Assembly: GCA_041392505.1 (NCBI GenBank)
Contig: JAWKLX010000025.1
Coordinates: 1-64,000, forward strand
Reading direction: 5' to 3'
Length of the DNA stretch: 64,000 bases
From: UBA6168 sp041392505
GTDB lineage: Bacteria; Bacteroidota; Bacteroidia; Chitinophagales; Saprospiraceae
Positions 14,088-23,233 of this stretch are shown here, piece by piece. The position numbers and the translations under genes were made by a program. Position 1 is the stretch's first letter, and the number at the start of each line of letters is the position of its first letter. The notes below the pieces were generated by a model. It was not told the origin of the DNA. It made no database searches and saw only the letters and a list, made by a program, of their open reading frames with translations.

Positions 14088-16862
14088 TTAATCCAACAAT
14101 TTCGTCCTTGCATAAAACCCGAAATAAGTTGAATCCGTCAAATTCCATTCTTTGGTTTCCAGATTGTAAAGCCGGCCTTGAACCCCATCTACTTTCCCGT
14201 TTTTTTCCACTATTTCGTAGATGAAGGAATAGTTCATCAGTGTCGTGAATTGATTGGAAGATACCGGCAGCAATATTCTTCTGGTGGCGCTTGGTCTTTT
14301 GTAGAGGAGTTGGCCGTTTTCTATCCAGATATTTACGTCACCGTATGCCCCAGCATATTTTTGGTGCAAAGCCTGGATGTCTTCTTTGGATTGGGACAGC
14401 ATAAATTCAACATGTTCTTTTCCCAGTTGGAGATAATAATGGTCGGGATTTTTAGAAATGGCCTCCTGGTAGGCGACGAGGGCATTGCGGTAATCCTGCT
14501 TTTGCAGCAGTTCTTCCGCTTTCCAAATCGTCGAGTCTTGTTTCCAAAGGAAATCGGACGATTCATTTTTCCTGAGGTTTTCTATTGATTTCATTGCATA
14601 GGTTTGCCCAGGCTGATTGGAAAGAAATTCCAGTTTAAAACCTTTTCTTAATGTCCCTGCTTGTAAAACATTTTCCCCTGCCGGATACATGAATAAGCCG
14701 GCTTGATTGATAGCTTTACTATAAATCTGGCCGGCTATCATCTTTAGCTCTATTACCATTTCCCGATCATTGAGACGATATGCACCTTCGAATCTGGTAA
14801 GGTGTTCATTATCCACTGGATGTGTTTGCATATAGGCAATTGCCTCGAGTGATTTGGCAATATTCAGTTCCGTTTCCGGATCAATGAGGATGATTTTTTC
14901 CAGATTTTCTTTCGCTGCATCCAGATCACCTTTATTCATTTGAGCCATTGCCAATATTTGCAAACCGAATGTATTTTGCGGGTCCAGCAATAAAAATGCT
15001 TTTACTCTTTTGATGACCAGGTCTGTTTTTCCTTTCATTAATTGCACCCTGACTGTTTGTAGCCCGTTGGATGGATTCGGATCCCTGGCAAACCGTTCTT
15101 CGGTGTGAGCAGCCAGTTTGTCAATCTGGCCGGTGGCTGTATAAATATCGGTCAGGGAATTATTATAGGCCTCGTTATCGGGATCCATTTCCAACTGAAC
15201 GTTGAGCAGTTGTTCCGCCTTTTCCCACTCTTTATAGATCAGGTGTTTTTGCACCATGACTGCAATTTGGTCCCTCAATGGCAACCGTTTCCGGTGACGC
15301 ATGGCTATATCTATGGCCCACTTGGCTTCCAGGTTCCCTGCATTAAAATGATGGAGATTTGACGCATAAGCAGCGGCAGCAATGGCGAAAGTAGAATCCA
15401 GTTCGAGCGCTCTTTCCATGTTGCGACGGAAATTGCCCAACCCGGAAGTCGCCAAGCAATAATGTTTTAGGGCTTCCAGGTTGTCAGAAGCCATCTCCCG
15501 GATACTTAAATCCGGGGTCTCTTCTATTTGGGAAGGTGTAAGGCCGGTCGTCCCAGTCAAGTAGCGGCCAATAGAATCCATCAGACTCAGCAGATCTGTA
15601 CCTGTAAAACGTCTTTCTTCAATCAATCGCCCGTTTTTTTTATTGCGCAGTGCCGGTATGAATTCGTACTGGCCGTCCGTCAACGAGTACCGGCCATCTA
15701 CGTAATAGGGTTCTTCGAAAAGTTTGGATTGTTGAATTTTCTCCACTTTGGAGAAAGGTGAGTCCATGCGGTTGGCCGGCAGGCGAATGACAGCTGGCGA
15801 CAGATATTTGTTTTGACCGAGCTTGTAACCGATATAATCGCATATCACCAACCCGATCCAGGCATTGGCACTATCTTCTTTCATGGGGTCAAAAGAAAAC
15901 ACCGGGAATTTTTTGCGAAATGCTTCTTTGACAATGTTTTGGGTCTCTTCCACCCCATCGGCATTCAGGAAGGTGATGTTTTTGGTGGTGGCGCCGAGGT
16001 CGGCTGTCCGGAACATAAAAAACAGTACGGCCCCCAATGCGATCACATTGGAAGGAAACAGGATTTTTTCAACCCGTTTAAACTGGCGCTGATGGATGCG
16101 TTCCCGGTTGCTGAGGTACACGAGCAGGGAGGGAATGATCCCGATCACGCTGATAAAAAAAATCTGCGCCCATAGCGGAGAAATGCCAAACTGGTGCAAC
16201 GCCCAGTCGAACAGTTTCAGGCCAAGCCAGGCGATCAGGATATAAACAGCCAGGATTTGAGGGATCTTCTTTTGCCAGATATTTTGAAAAAAATGGCCAC
16301 CGGCGTCCCCCGCTGCGGTTCTCAGCTTGCCCTGCATTTCCTCTTTTTTCGGAACAGGGAACCCTTCATTAGCCAGTGCGTACATTTCAAGCGGCTCCTC
16401 CACATTTTTAAATTCAAAACTGCCCAGTGAGGCAATTTTAATATCTTGCTGGTTTTTGACATCATCCCTCACTTTTTTGGAAAATAATATGGCTCCGGGT
16501 ACGCCCATACTCTCGATCCGAGAAGCAAGATTCACGCTGTCGCCAAATATTTTATCCCCCTCATAAGTCACCGTTCCGCTGTGTATGCCCATGCGGACAG
16601 GCACATGGGGCGCTTCTCCAAACGTCATTTGTAGTTCCATCGCACAATGCACTGCATCGAGTGGGATTTGGAAAGTACAAAGCGCCCCGTCGCCGTAGAA
16701 GTTGATGATACGGCCATTGTGGGCGGCTACTTTTTCCTCCATTTCTTTTTGAAAACGGCGGAGCAAGGCCGAAGCGTTCGTCTCGTCCTTTTGCATCAGG
16801 GCGGTGTAGCCGGCGATATCGGCGAAGAGGATAGCGGCTAATTTTCTTTTTTGTTCTGACAT
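14088..16862 (-). CDS. Class III cyclase with membrane segments and C-terminal TPR region
   Basis: I place the start at 16862 (MSEQKRKLAAILFADIAG), matching the related cyclases. An in-frame ATG ten codons upstream would add residues with no family match. The 924-residue protein has an N-terminal cyclase domain (about 1-180) with FADIAGYT and YGDG metal-site regions and DSVNLASRIE carrying the N...R pair. Three transmembrane helices follow (about 199-217, 231-249, 271-284), then a mixed domain and TPR-like repeats (about 460-830). The cyclase is predicted cytoplasmic. The gene starts 50 bp after the preceding 7TM cyclase gene on the same strand, so it is probably co-transcribed. Activity is likely from intact motifs; the signal is unknown. 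Confidence 0.9.
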   Translation of the reverse strand: MSEQKRKLAAILFADIAGYTALMQKDETNASALLRRFQKEMEEKVAAHNGRIINFYGDGALCTFQIPLDAVHCAMELQMTFGEAPHVPVRMGIHSGTVTYEGDKIFGDSVNLASRIESMGVPGAILFSKKVRDDVKNQQDIKIASLGSFEFKNVEEPLEMYALANEGFPVPKKEEMQGKLRTAAGDAGGHFFQNIWQKKIPQILAVYILIAWLGLKLFDWALHQFGISPLWAQIFFISVIGIIPSLLVYLSNRERIHQRQFKRVEKILFPSNVIALGAVLFFMFRTADLGATTKNITFLNADGVEETQNIVKEAFRKKFPVFSFDPMKEDSANAWIGLVICDYIGYKLGQNKYLSPAVIRLPANRMDSPFSKVEKIQQSKLFEEPYYVDGRYSLTDGQYEFIPALRNKKNGRLIEERRFTGTDLLSLMDSIGRYLTGTTGLTPSQIEETPDLSIREMASDNLEALKHYCLATSGLGNFRRNMERALELDSTFAIAAAAYASNLHHFNAGNLEAKWAIDIAMRHRKRLPLRDQIAVMVQKHLIYKEWEKAEQLLNVQLEMDPDNEAYNNSLTDIYTATGQIDKLAAHTEERFARDPNPSNGLQTVRVQLMKGKTDLVIKRVKAFLLLDPQNTFGLQILAMAQMNKGDLDAAKENLEKIILIDPETELNIAKSLEAIAYMQTHPVDNEHLTRFEGAYRLNDREMVIELKMIAGQIYSKAINQAGLFMYPAGENVLQAGTLRKGFKLEFLSNQPGQTYAMKSIENLRKNESSDFLWKQDSTIWKAEELLQKQDYRNALVAYQEAISKNPDHYYLQLGKEHVEFMLSQSKEDIQALHQKYAGAYGDVNIWIENGQLLYKRPSATRRILLPVSSNQFTTLMNYSFIYEIVEKNGKVDGVQGRLYNLETKEWNLTDSTYFGFYARTKLLD

Positions 16863-16911
16863 TTCAAAATCGAGTAATAAACAGCTCAACAATTCTCATT
16901 TAATACAATCA

Positions 16912-19900
16912 TTATTTCTGCCCCATCAATTCCACCCCCGTCCAATTCTCGCTTACACCCATTTCTGTTAATTGTTTGGCTTTATGTAAAAATAACTTTG
17001 CAGTTTTATCTTTTGGATTTTGTTGTATGACGTTCTCAAAATCCAAAATGGCTTGCGAAAATAATTGGCTGAAATAATGTTTGATGCCGGTGTTGAATTC
17101 AGCAAGCGTAGTCAATTTTAATCCAACTATTTCTGGTAAATCCCCATCAAAGCATTCATATATTTTGAGTGGTTTTTGTTTCCCTTTCACTTGTACTTTT
17201 CCTAAATAACGGAAATGGAACTCATCCCGGCGATCTATTTTTTTTAAGGTCACTTCACTTAGCAGAATGGAAGTGCCATAATATTTCGAAAGGCTTTCAA
17301 TGCGGGCCGCAGAATTGACGGAATCAGAAATGGTAGCGGCATCCATTCGGTTTTCATCACCGGTGATACCCATAATTAATGAACCAGTATGCAACCCCAT
17401 CCCTACTTTGATAACACTTCGACCTGCTGTCATTCTTTGCTGGTTGTAGCTTTGTAAACCCTGTTGCATTTGGATCGCCGCTCGCAAGGCGTCGGCAGGG
17501 GTGTTAGGGAAAATCGCCATAATGCCATCGCCCAAATACTGGTTGACAAAACCATCATTATTTTGAATGATCGGCCCCATCCGGCCATTGTAGGCATTGA
17601 CAAATTTAAAATTTTCTTCGGGACTCATTTGCTCGGAAAGCGCCGTATAATCCCTGATGTCAGAAAAGAAAACTGTTACCTCTTTTTCGACGGTATCGCC
17701 TAAGGCAATTTCTGTAATATCGGATTTGCCCAGCGCATGCAAAAATTCATTGGGCACAAAACGGCTGATGGCTTTGTTGACACGCTGTTGTTCTGCTAAC
17801 CGTTGCTGTTGATCTTCGAGATTTTTTTGGAGGGCTTTTTCCTTTTCTTCTTTTAAGGCGTTGGTTCGTTTGCCTGCACTAAGCGCCAACATAACCAAAC
17901 TAAAAGCAAAGGATAATGGAAAGGCTTTATTAATAATTTGATCTATTCTATTTATGTTCGAATTGATATAATTATAAAAAGTAGAATTAGCATCAAGGAT
18001 GTTTTCATAAAAAATTATAGATATAATTGTGGATATAAAAACAACCATGAAAAAAGGTAAAAATGCTATTAAGAAAAAGCTTTTAGAAACATGCTCCCGT
18101 TTTTTTGAAGTAACAACCAGTAATAACGAGATCACCACTCCTCCTCCTACCGTTAAGCCTAACAATAAGTTATTTAATGAAGAATTTCCTACTTCCTGAT
18201 TTATGGAAAAAAATAAAGAAGTCAGCGCTAAAAGAGAAAAATACACGGGGATGACCCACTTAGACAAACGGGAAGATTTAGGATAATCAAAGTAAAGCAG
18301 AATAAATTTGATTAAACCAAAAAAAATGAGAAATAAACTTATCCAGGAAAATTGAACAGACAGATCCTTCCAGGCCGAGAAAGCAACAAATTCCTGATAA
18401 TTTCTTGGGCTAAAAAGAGATTCTATAAAAACACCTAAAACGAAGCAAGATAAATAAAGGTGGATCCGGTCTTTTTCAACAAAAAATAGGAGTAAAAAAT
18501 ATAGGAATTGGACCGCATAAATACCCAAAATTATTCCCTCAAATAAAGCCAGATCAATTTGGGCAGGCCAAATTGATGATTCATCAATGTGCGTTAATTT
18601 AATTTTAGCAGGCAATAGTCCAGGGTCTGCCCCTTCCAGGCGAACCAATAACTCCAGGGTATCATTCAGGGGTACATCAATTTTCAGGAAGGTCGCCCAA
18701 AAATCATAAGGTCGTTCCCGCAGTGGCACCTGATCGCCCGTTCGCTGATGATGGAATCCCCCTTCACCATCTGGCACATAAGCATCCACATAATCAAAAC
18801 TATGCAGATCACTTATCGCAAAATTTGTTACATGAATCACTTGCTCCCCATTAAAGATAGGACTGCCAATGAATTTGGCTTTTAGCCAATAAACCTGATC
18901 TGCCGCAGGCTTGACACTCATATAATCTTTACGATCCAGCGATTGCCAATTTTTGTAAACGGATTCGATGTCCATGGTGCCCGCTGTATCCACTACGATT
19001 TCGTGATGCAAAATGTAATTGCTTACGAAGTGGGGGTAACCAAAATCCCGGTAAAAATGGCCTTTAAATTCATAGCCACCATCCATATCAAGATAGGCCT
19101 CATCACCAACCAGATTGATGGAAATAAAAGTAGGCTTTCTTTCCGCTGGCACACCTTCCAATCGAAGATATAAGACGGCTGTTTCATTTTGTGCGATGGT
19201 AATCCGTAGTAAATTAGCCGGAAAAGGAATGGCCTTTTCTTCTTTTTTGAGCCCAAAACCTGATTTTTGGGTTTCCACCCGTCCATCAGCATGAACTAGA
19301 AAAGCTTTTATGTTATTCCAACTGCGCTCACCGTAATAGTCTGACGAAACCTGAAATAAATATTCATCGGTCTTTTCAGGGTGCCCCCTCAATTTGAATT
19401 TACACCAATAAACTGCATTCGGGTCAAAGTCATCTTGGGTGTTATTAATTCTAAAGATATTAGGACGCTCCCTAATGGAATCAAAACTCATTTGCCGGGA
19501 GCTGTCTTTATAAATTTGGGTAAATGCGGAAGCGAAAGTTACGCCACCTGCCCCGTCTGGGCCACCATCTCCCAAAGACCAGCCATATTGACTGGCAATC
19601 GTTTTTCCTATATTACGTGCCTGCTTACTCAGTAAAGTATCTCCGAGATTTCCATACACTGCACCCAATCGCCAGTAGGCATGATCCAATAAAAGCGAAT
19701 CCCCCAAAGTGCTGGCCACCTCTACATAGCGTTGTGCTTGTTCTAATCGCTTCTTAATATCCAGTATGTCGTCAAAATAGGTTTCAGTTTCGTATTTAAG
19801 TTTTACTCTTTCGGAAAAAGTTGCCTTGGGGATGAGTTGTTCCAAAGAATCAATAAAAGTGGATTGGCTGAACAGCGGAAACCAAAATAAAAAGGTTGAA

Positions 19901-19923
19901 AAAAGCAGGATGTGTTTTTTCAT
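16912..19923 (-). CDS. 7TM receptor-type adenylate/guanylate cyclase
   Basis: The 1,003-residue protein has a signal peptide (1-19), a short helical region, and two similar periplasmic beta-rich domains (about 130-290 and 300-450) resembling 7TMR-DISM extracellular modules. A block of about seven transmembrane helices follows (about 458-690), then a coiled coil (about 695-735). The class III cyclase domain (about 745-920) has FFSDIRDYT, YLGDGIMAIF and DSVNSAARIE with all key residues. The C-terminus is a short TPR-like helical tail. The start overlaps the stop of the upstream cyclase gene by 4 bp (ATGA), so the two are translationally coupled. It is predicted to convert an external, possibly carbohydrate-like ligand into cyclic nucleotide. 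Confidence 0.9.
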   Translation of the reverse strand: MKKHILLFSTFLFWFPLFSQSTFIDSLEQLIPKATFSERVKLKYETETYFDDILDIKKRLEQAQRYVEVASTLGDSLLLDHAYWRLGAVYGNLGDTLLSKQARNIGKTIASQYGWSLGDGGPDGAGGVTFASAFTQIYKDSSRQMSFDSIRERPNIFRINNTQDDFDPNAVYWCKFKLRGHPEKTDEYLFQVSSDYYGERSWNNIKAFLVHADGRVETQKSGFGLKKEEKAIPFPANLLRITIAQNETAVLYLRLEGVPAERKPTFISINLVGDEAYLDMDGGYEFKGHFYRDFGYPHFVSNYILHHEIVVDTAGTMDIESVYKNWQSLDRKDYMSVKPAADQVYWLKAKFIGSPIFNGEQVIHVTNFAISDLHSFDYVDAYVPDGEGGFHHQRTGDQVPLRERPYDFWATFLKIDVPLNDTLELLVRLEGADPGLLPAKIKLTHIDESSIWPAQIDLALFEGIILGIYAVQFLYFLLLFFVEKDRIHLYLSCFVLGVFIESLFSPRNYQEFVAFSAWKDLSVQFSWISLFLIFFGLIKFILLYFDYPKSSRLSKWVIPVYFSLLALTSLFFSINQEVGNSSLNNLLLGLTVGGGVVISLLLVVTSKKREHVSKSFFLIAFLPFFMVVFISTIISIIFYENILDANSTFYNYINSNINRIDQIINKAFPLSFAFSLVMLALSAGKRTNALKEEKEKALQKNLEDQQQRLAEQQRVNKAISRFVPNEFLHALGKSDITEIALGDTVEKEVTVFFSDIRDYTALSEQMSPEENFKFVNAYNGRMGPIIQNNDGFVNQYLGDGIMAIFPNTPADALRAAIQMQQGLQSYNQQRMTAGRSVIKVGMGLHTGSLIMGITGDENRMDAATISDSVNSAARIESLSKYYGTSILLSEVTLKKIDRRDEFHFRYLGKVQVKGKQKPLKIYECFDGDLPEIVGLKLTTLAEFNTGIKHYFSQLFSQAILDFENVIQQNPKDKTAKLFLHKAKQLTEMGVSENWTGVELMGQK

Positions 19924-22073
19924 TTGGATTTGCTTTTATTTGGATTTTCTAATATTTCTTCAGCTCTCGGAAATTGAGTGAGCAGATAATCAAATATTGC
20001 CTTTTCGGGCGCATATGCTTCTTGATACCAATCCTTGTCCTTATATTTTTCTAATAATTTAGATTCTACCATGTATAAATAAGGAGTGAATCGCATGGTA
20101 ATCTCGGTATTACGATTATTATTTTTCAACCCATCTTCTACAGCTAATTTTAATGCTTGTTCCGCCTTTTTATCTTCTTTATAAAATTTATGGATAATAA
20201 ATTTATCATAAGGCTTTCCGTTCTTTTTTATTTCTGATATATATGTTCTATCATCCTCTAAAAGAGCACAATAAAGTTTTAATAAATATTTATCCTTATA
20301 GGTAGAATCAATTTGAGAAATCTTTTCTAAGGTGGCTAATGCTTCTTCTTTTCTATTCGCTTCGAAATAAATATAAAATAACTGACTAAAGGCCATCATA
20401 TTATTAGGATCAAGGTCCAAAAGAAATTGGCCGTCCGCAATTACCTGTTCAACATTTCCTAAATTTTTATTTAAAATTAAATTCTCAACTAATCCTGCTT
20501 GAAATAAAGGATCTATTTCTTTGAGCTTATTGCCAACCTGAATGGCATCGTATAATAATCCAATATTTCTATAAAAATATTGTAAACTAAATATTGCATC
20601 TGGATTGTTAGGGCTTAACTGGTACCCTTTCAAAAAGCTCTTAAAAGCTTCCCGATAATTCTCTTGAGTTGAATAAACATATCCCCTTACTGTATTTACA
20701 TAAGATAATTCAGGATTTAAATGAAACGCCAAATCACTGGCTTTTTTGCTTAATTCCGTGTATTTCCTTATTTCAAGCGTATCCCCATTGTTACTAAGAT
20801 TAAAACCCACATAAGTATCATAGAGGTCAGCCAGTCCTGCATGAGCTAATGCATAAGTGGAATCCAAGGCTATTGCTTCTAAAAATAGCCGCTCACTTTT
20901 TTCGAAATCTTTTTGTTTAGCTCCACCGCTCCGATAAACATTCCAATGGATATGTTTTCCTCTTAGGAATAAGTCATAGGCTTGGCTATTTTGTGGAAGG
21001 TTAGATTTTAATTTTTCGATTTGTTCAGGCGCCAGTTTATTTAATAAAATTGTCCCAATGCTTTGCGCCAGTTCATCCTGAATGGCGAAAATGTCATCAA
21101 AATCCCGGTCGTATTTTTCCGACCAAACATGGAATCCATCATCCACTTTTATCAACTGGGCGGTGATGCGGATTTTCTCACCCTGTTTTCTCACACTTCC
21201 TTCCAATACATGATTGACGTTTAATGCTTTTCCAATTTCAGCAATGGTTGCCTCTTTATTTTTAAATGAAAAGGAAGAAGTCCGGCCCGCTACTTTTAAT
21301 TCTTTTAATTTGGATAAGGTGTTCAAAATTTCTTCGGCGATACCGTCGGCAAAATACTCCTGGTCCTTATTTTCACTCATATCATCGAAGGGGAGGACAG
21401 CAATGGAAGGAATTTCATTGCCCATGGCAATTGTATTCTCTTTATTGCTCCACCAATAAAAACCAGCTAATGCCAAAAGGAAAATGATCAAAGTTGGAAT
21501 TTGCCATTTAATATTTTTTTGATTTTTAGTTTTAATTTTCCCTTGCATCTCTTCCCGCTTGGGAATGATAAATCCCTCGTTCGCCAAGGCGAAAACCTCC
21601 ATTGGCTCTTCCACATTTTTAAAATCAAATTCACCGATTAATTCAACTTTAAATGCTGGTTGATTCGCAATATGTTTTTTTATTCTTTTGGAAAATAAAA
21701 CCGCACCGGGTACACCGAGCGATTCGATGCGGGAAGCAATATTCACGCTGTCGCCATAGACATTGTCTTTTTCAAAAAACACATCCCCACTGTGCAGGCC
21801 AATGCGGACGGGTACTTTTGGCAGCAACTGAAATTCCTCCTGTAACTCTTTAGCGCATTGCACAGCAGCGACGGCACTGCCGAAAGTGCACAGGCAACCA
21901 TCACCATAATTGTTGACCACCCTCCCCCCATGTGATTCTACTTTTGTATTGATGGCAAAATGGAACTTATCCAGCATTTGGCGGGCGGTGGCTTCGTCCT
22001 TCTGCATAATGGCCGTGTAGCCGGCGATATCGGCGAATAGGATGGCGGCGAGTTTTCTGTTTGGTTTTTCCAT
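19920..22073 (-). CDS. Class III cyclase with TolB-like and TPR domains
   Basis: The 717-residue protein has an N-terminal cyclase domain (about 1-175; FADIAGYT, NYGDG, DSVNIASRIE), one transmembrane helix (about 191-207), and a TolB/FlgO-like domain (about 222-345; begins IPSIAVLPFDDMS and includes YFADGIAEEI). TPR repeats continue to the C-terminus. This cyclase-TolB-TPR architecture is greatly expanded in Saprospiraceae and in some alphaproteobacteria. It leads the cyclase operon: a terminator-like hairpin (22111-22152) lies upstream, and its stop overlaps the start of the next cyclase gene. The extracytoplasmic TolB/TPR part presumably senses envelope state; this is inferred. Confidence 0.92.
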   Translation of the reverse strand: MEKPNRKLAAILFADIAGYTAIMQKDEATARQMLDKFHFAINTKVESHGGRVVNNYGDGCLCTFGSAVAAVQCAKELQEEFQLLPKVPVRIGLHSGDVFFEKDNVYGDSVNIASRIESLGVPGAVLFSKRIKKHIANQPAFKVELIGEFDFKNVEEPMEVFALANEGFIIPKREEMQGKIKTKNQKNIKWQIPTLIIFLLALAGFYWWSNKENTIAMGNEIPSIAVLPFDDMSENKDQEYFADGIAEEILNTLSKLKELKVAGRTSSFSFKNKEATIAEIGKALNVNHVLEGSVRKQGEKIRITAQLIKVDDGFHVWSEKYDRDFDDIFAIQDELAQSIGTILLNKLAPEQIEKLKSNLPQNSQAYDLFLRGKHIHWNVYRSGGAKQKDFEKSERLFLEAIALDSTYALAHAGLADLYDTYVGFNLSNNGDTLEIRKYTELSKKASDLAFHLNPELSYVNTVRGYVYSTQENYREAFKSFLKGYQLSPNNPDAIFSLQYFYRNIGLLYDAIQVGNKLKEIDPLFQAGLVENLILNKNLGNVEQVIADGQFLLDLDPNNMMAFSQLFYIYFEANRKEEALATLEKISQIDSTYKDKYLLKLYCALLEDDRTYISEIKKNGKPYDKFIIHKFYKEDKKAEQALKLAVEDGLKNNNRNTEITMRFTPYLYMVESKLLEKYKDKDWYQEAYAPEKAIFDYLLTQFPRAEEILENPNKSKSK

Positions 22074-22110
22074 TTAGCTTTTTCCGGAAATTAAAATATT
22101 GTCACTTTTC

Positions 22111-22152
22111 AAAAATAGCAACACCATTATTGCCTGAAAATGGTGTTACTAT
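22111..22152 (-). terminator. Intrinsic terminator after the secreted-protein gene
   Basis: Arms 22115-22128 and 22139-22152 form a 14-bp stem with one mismatch and a ten-base loop. On the minus strand it is followed by a run of five U. It separates the gene ending at 22210 from the cyclase operon that starts at 22073. Confidence 0.65.
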
Positions 22153-22209
22153 AAGTTCTACTTTTTTAGCTCCGAATTAAAATTAATTCGAACCCTGAAA
22201 ATCATTTTT

Positions 22210-22938
22210 TCATTGCAGCTCCTTGTCCACCATTTCCAGTAAACTGAAAAGTGAATTGGCAGTTCCGTCAATGGATCGTCTCAGCCAAAATGCAGGGGCC
22301 GTAAAAGCCTCATAAACGTCGGCGCCTTTTTCTCTTTCCAGCGATTCTGCATAGGAGCGGAAAACTTCCTGAAACGAACCACCATCAATCCCTTCGGGGC
22401 TGGCCATTTCCGTTATGTATTGGGTCTTGAGTTTAGCCAGCGTTTTCGGGTCTTTGTGCAAATGGTGATAGGCGTCCAAATAAGTCGCTGCCATGCTTTT
22501 TAAATGGCCACGATAGACCTGAGCTGCCGCTTTTTTATAAATTGGATTCCTCAGTACCTGTTCGACACTTGCTTTTACCTCTTTGATAAATTCCGGATTG
22601 TAATAACCAAAGGAGGTTCTGGAGTTGAAGTTCATGTCGCCGACATGCGGCCCCCGCAGAAATACCTTGGTGCCAAAAGTGGCTTCCAATATTTCGAGGG
22701 AGGCGTACTTTTTGGTCATGGCATATTTGGAGCGAAACCCAACGTTCAGCCAAGTATCATCTTCCTCCCAGCTGGGTTCATATCCCTGGCTTAATAATTC
22801 CCACAGATAAGTGACCTCCATTATTTTATAAGTCGGTGAGTCTGTCCTATCAGAAACGGGGGATTCGCTAAGGGTAAAGGCACTGATAACCAGCAAAATA
22901 AAAAGGCTTGTGACAGCTGTAAATGTTCTTTTCATCAT
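22210..22938 (-). CDS. Secreted protein of unknown function
   Basis: I choose the start at 22938 (MMKRTFTAVTSLF), which gives a clean signal peptide of about 24 residues. A longer reading adds a non-signal N-terminus that is really the tail of the overlapping truncated cyclase frame. The mature part, about 218 residues, is mostly helical and charged, with many aromatic residues and no motif I recognise. It is predicted to be periplasmic or exported. The start overlaps the stop of the truncated cyclase (22935-23087), and a terminator follows. I cannot assign a function. Confidence 0.7.
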   Translation of the reverse strand: MMKRTFTAVTSLFILLVISAFTLSESPVSDRTDSPTYKIMEVTYLWELLSQGYEPSWEEDDTWLNVGFRSKYAMTKKYASLEILEATFGTKVFLRGPHVGDMNFNSRTSFGYYNPEFIKEVKASVEQVLRNPIYKKAAAQVYRGHLKSMAATYLDAYHHLHKDPKTLAKLKTQYITEMASPEGIDGGSFQEVFRSYAESLEREKGADVYEAFTAPAFWLRRSIDGTANSLFSLLEMVDKELQ

Positions 22939-23087
22939 GTTTGAAAAATTTGTTTGGTAAATATTGTTTTTTGAAAATAACAAAGCAGGACAGATGCCAT
23001 TTGACCGACCTTTTGCAGCAGGGCCGTGTAGCCAGCGATGTCGGCGAAGAGGAAGGCGGCGAGGCGGCGGGTAGCATTGTTATTCAT
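22935..23087 (-). pseudogene. Truncated class III cyclase 5' end upstream of the secreted-protein gene
   Basis: The 50-codon frame starts MNNNATRRLAAFLFADIAG then YTALLQK, matching the cyclase N-termini in this window. After residue 26 it continues as unrelated sequence and stops at TGA 22935-22937. That stop overlaps the ATGATG start of the secreted-protein gene. This is the second cyclase start fragment in the window with the same stop/start overlap. It is probably a deletion remnant; translation is possible. Confidence 0.6.
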
Positions 23088-23233
23088 TCAGTTACAGATT
23101 TATTACCGCCAAAATAACGCTTTATGTCGATCCTCCCAGTGAAAAGCTTTTTTTAAAACCGTTTCGCTTTTCCGACTTCCAGATTATTCGCTAACTAGCC
23201 GCCGATTTTTGAATCACAAAAACCCACTGATCT

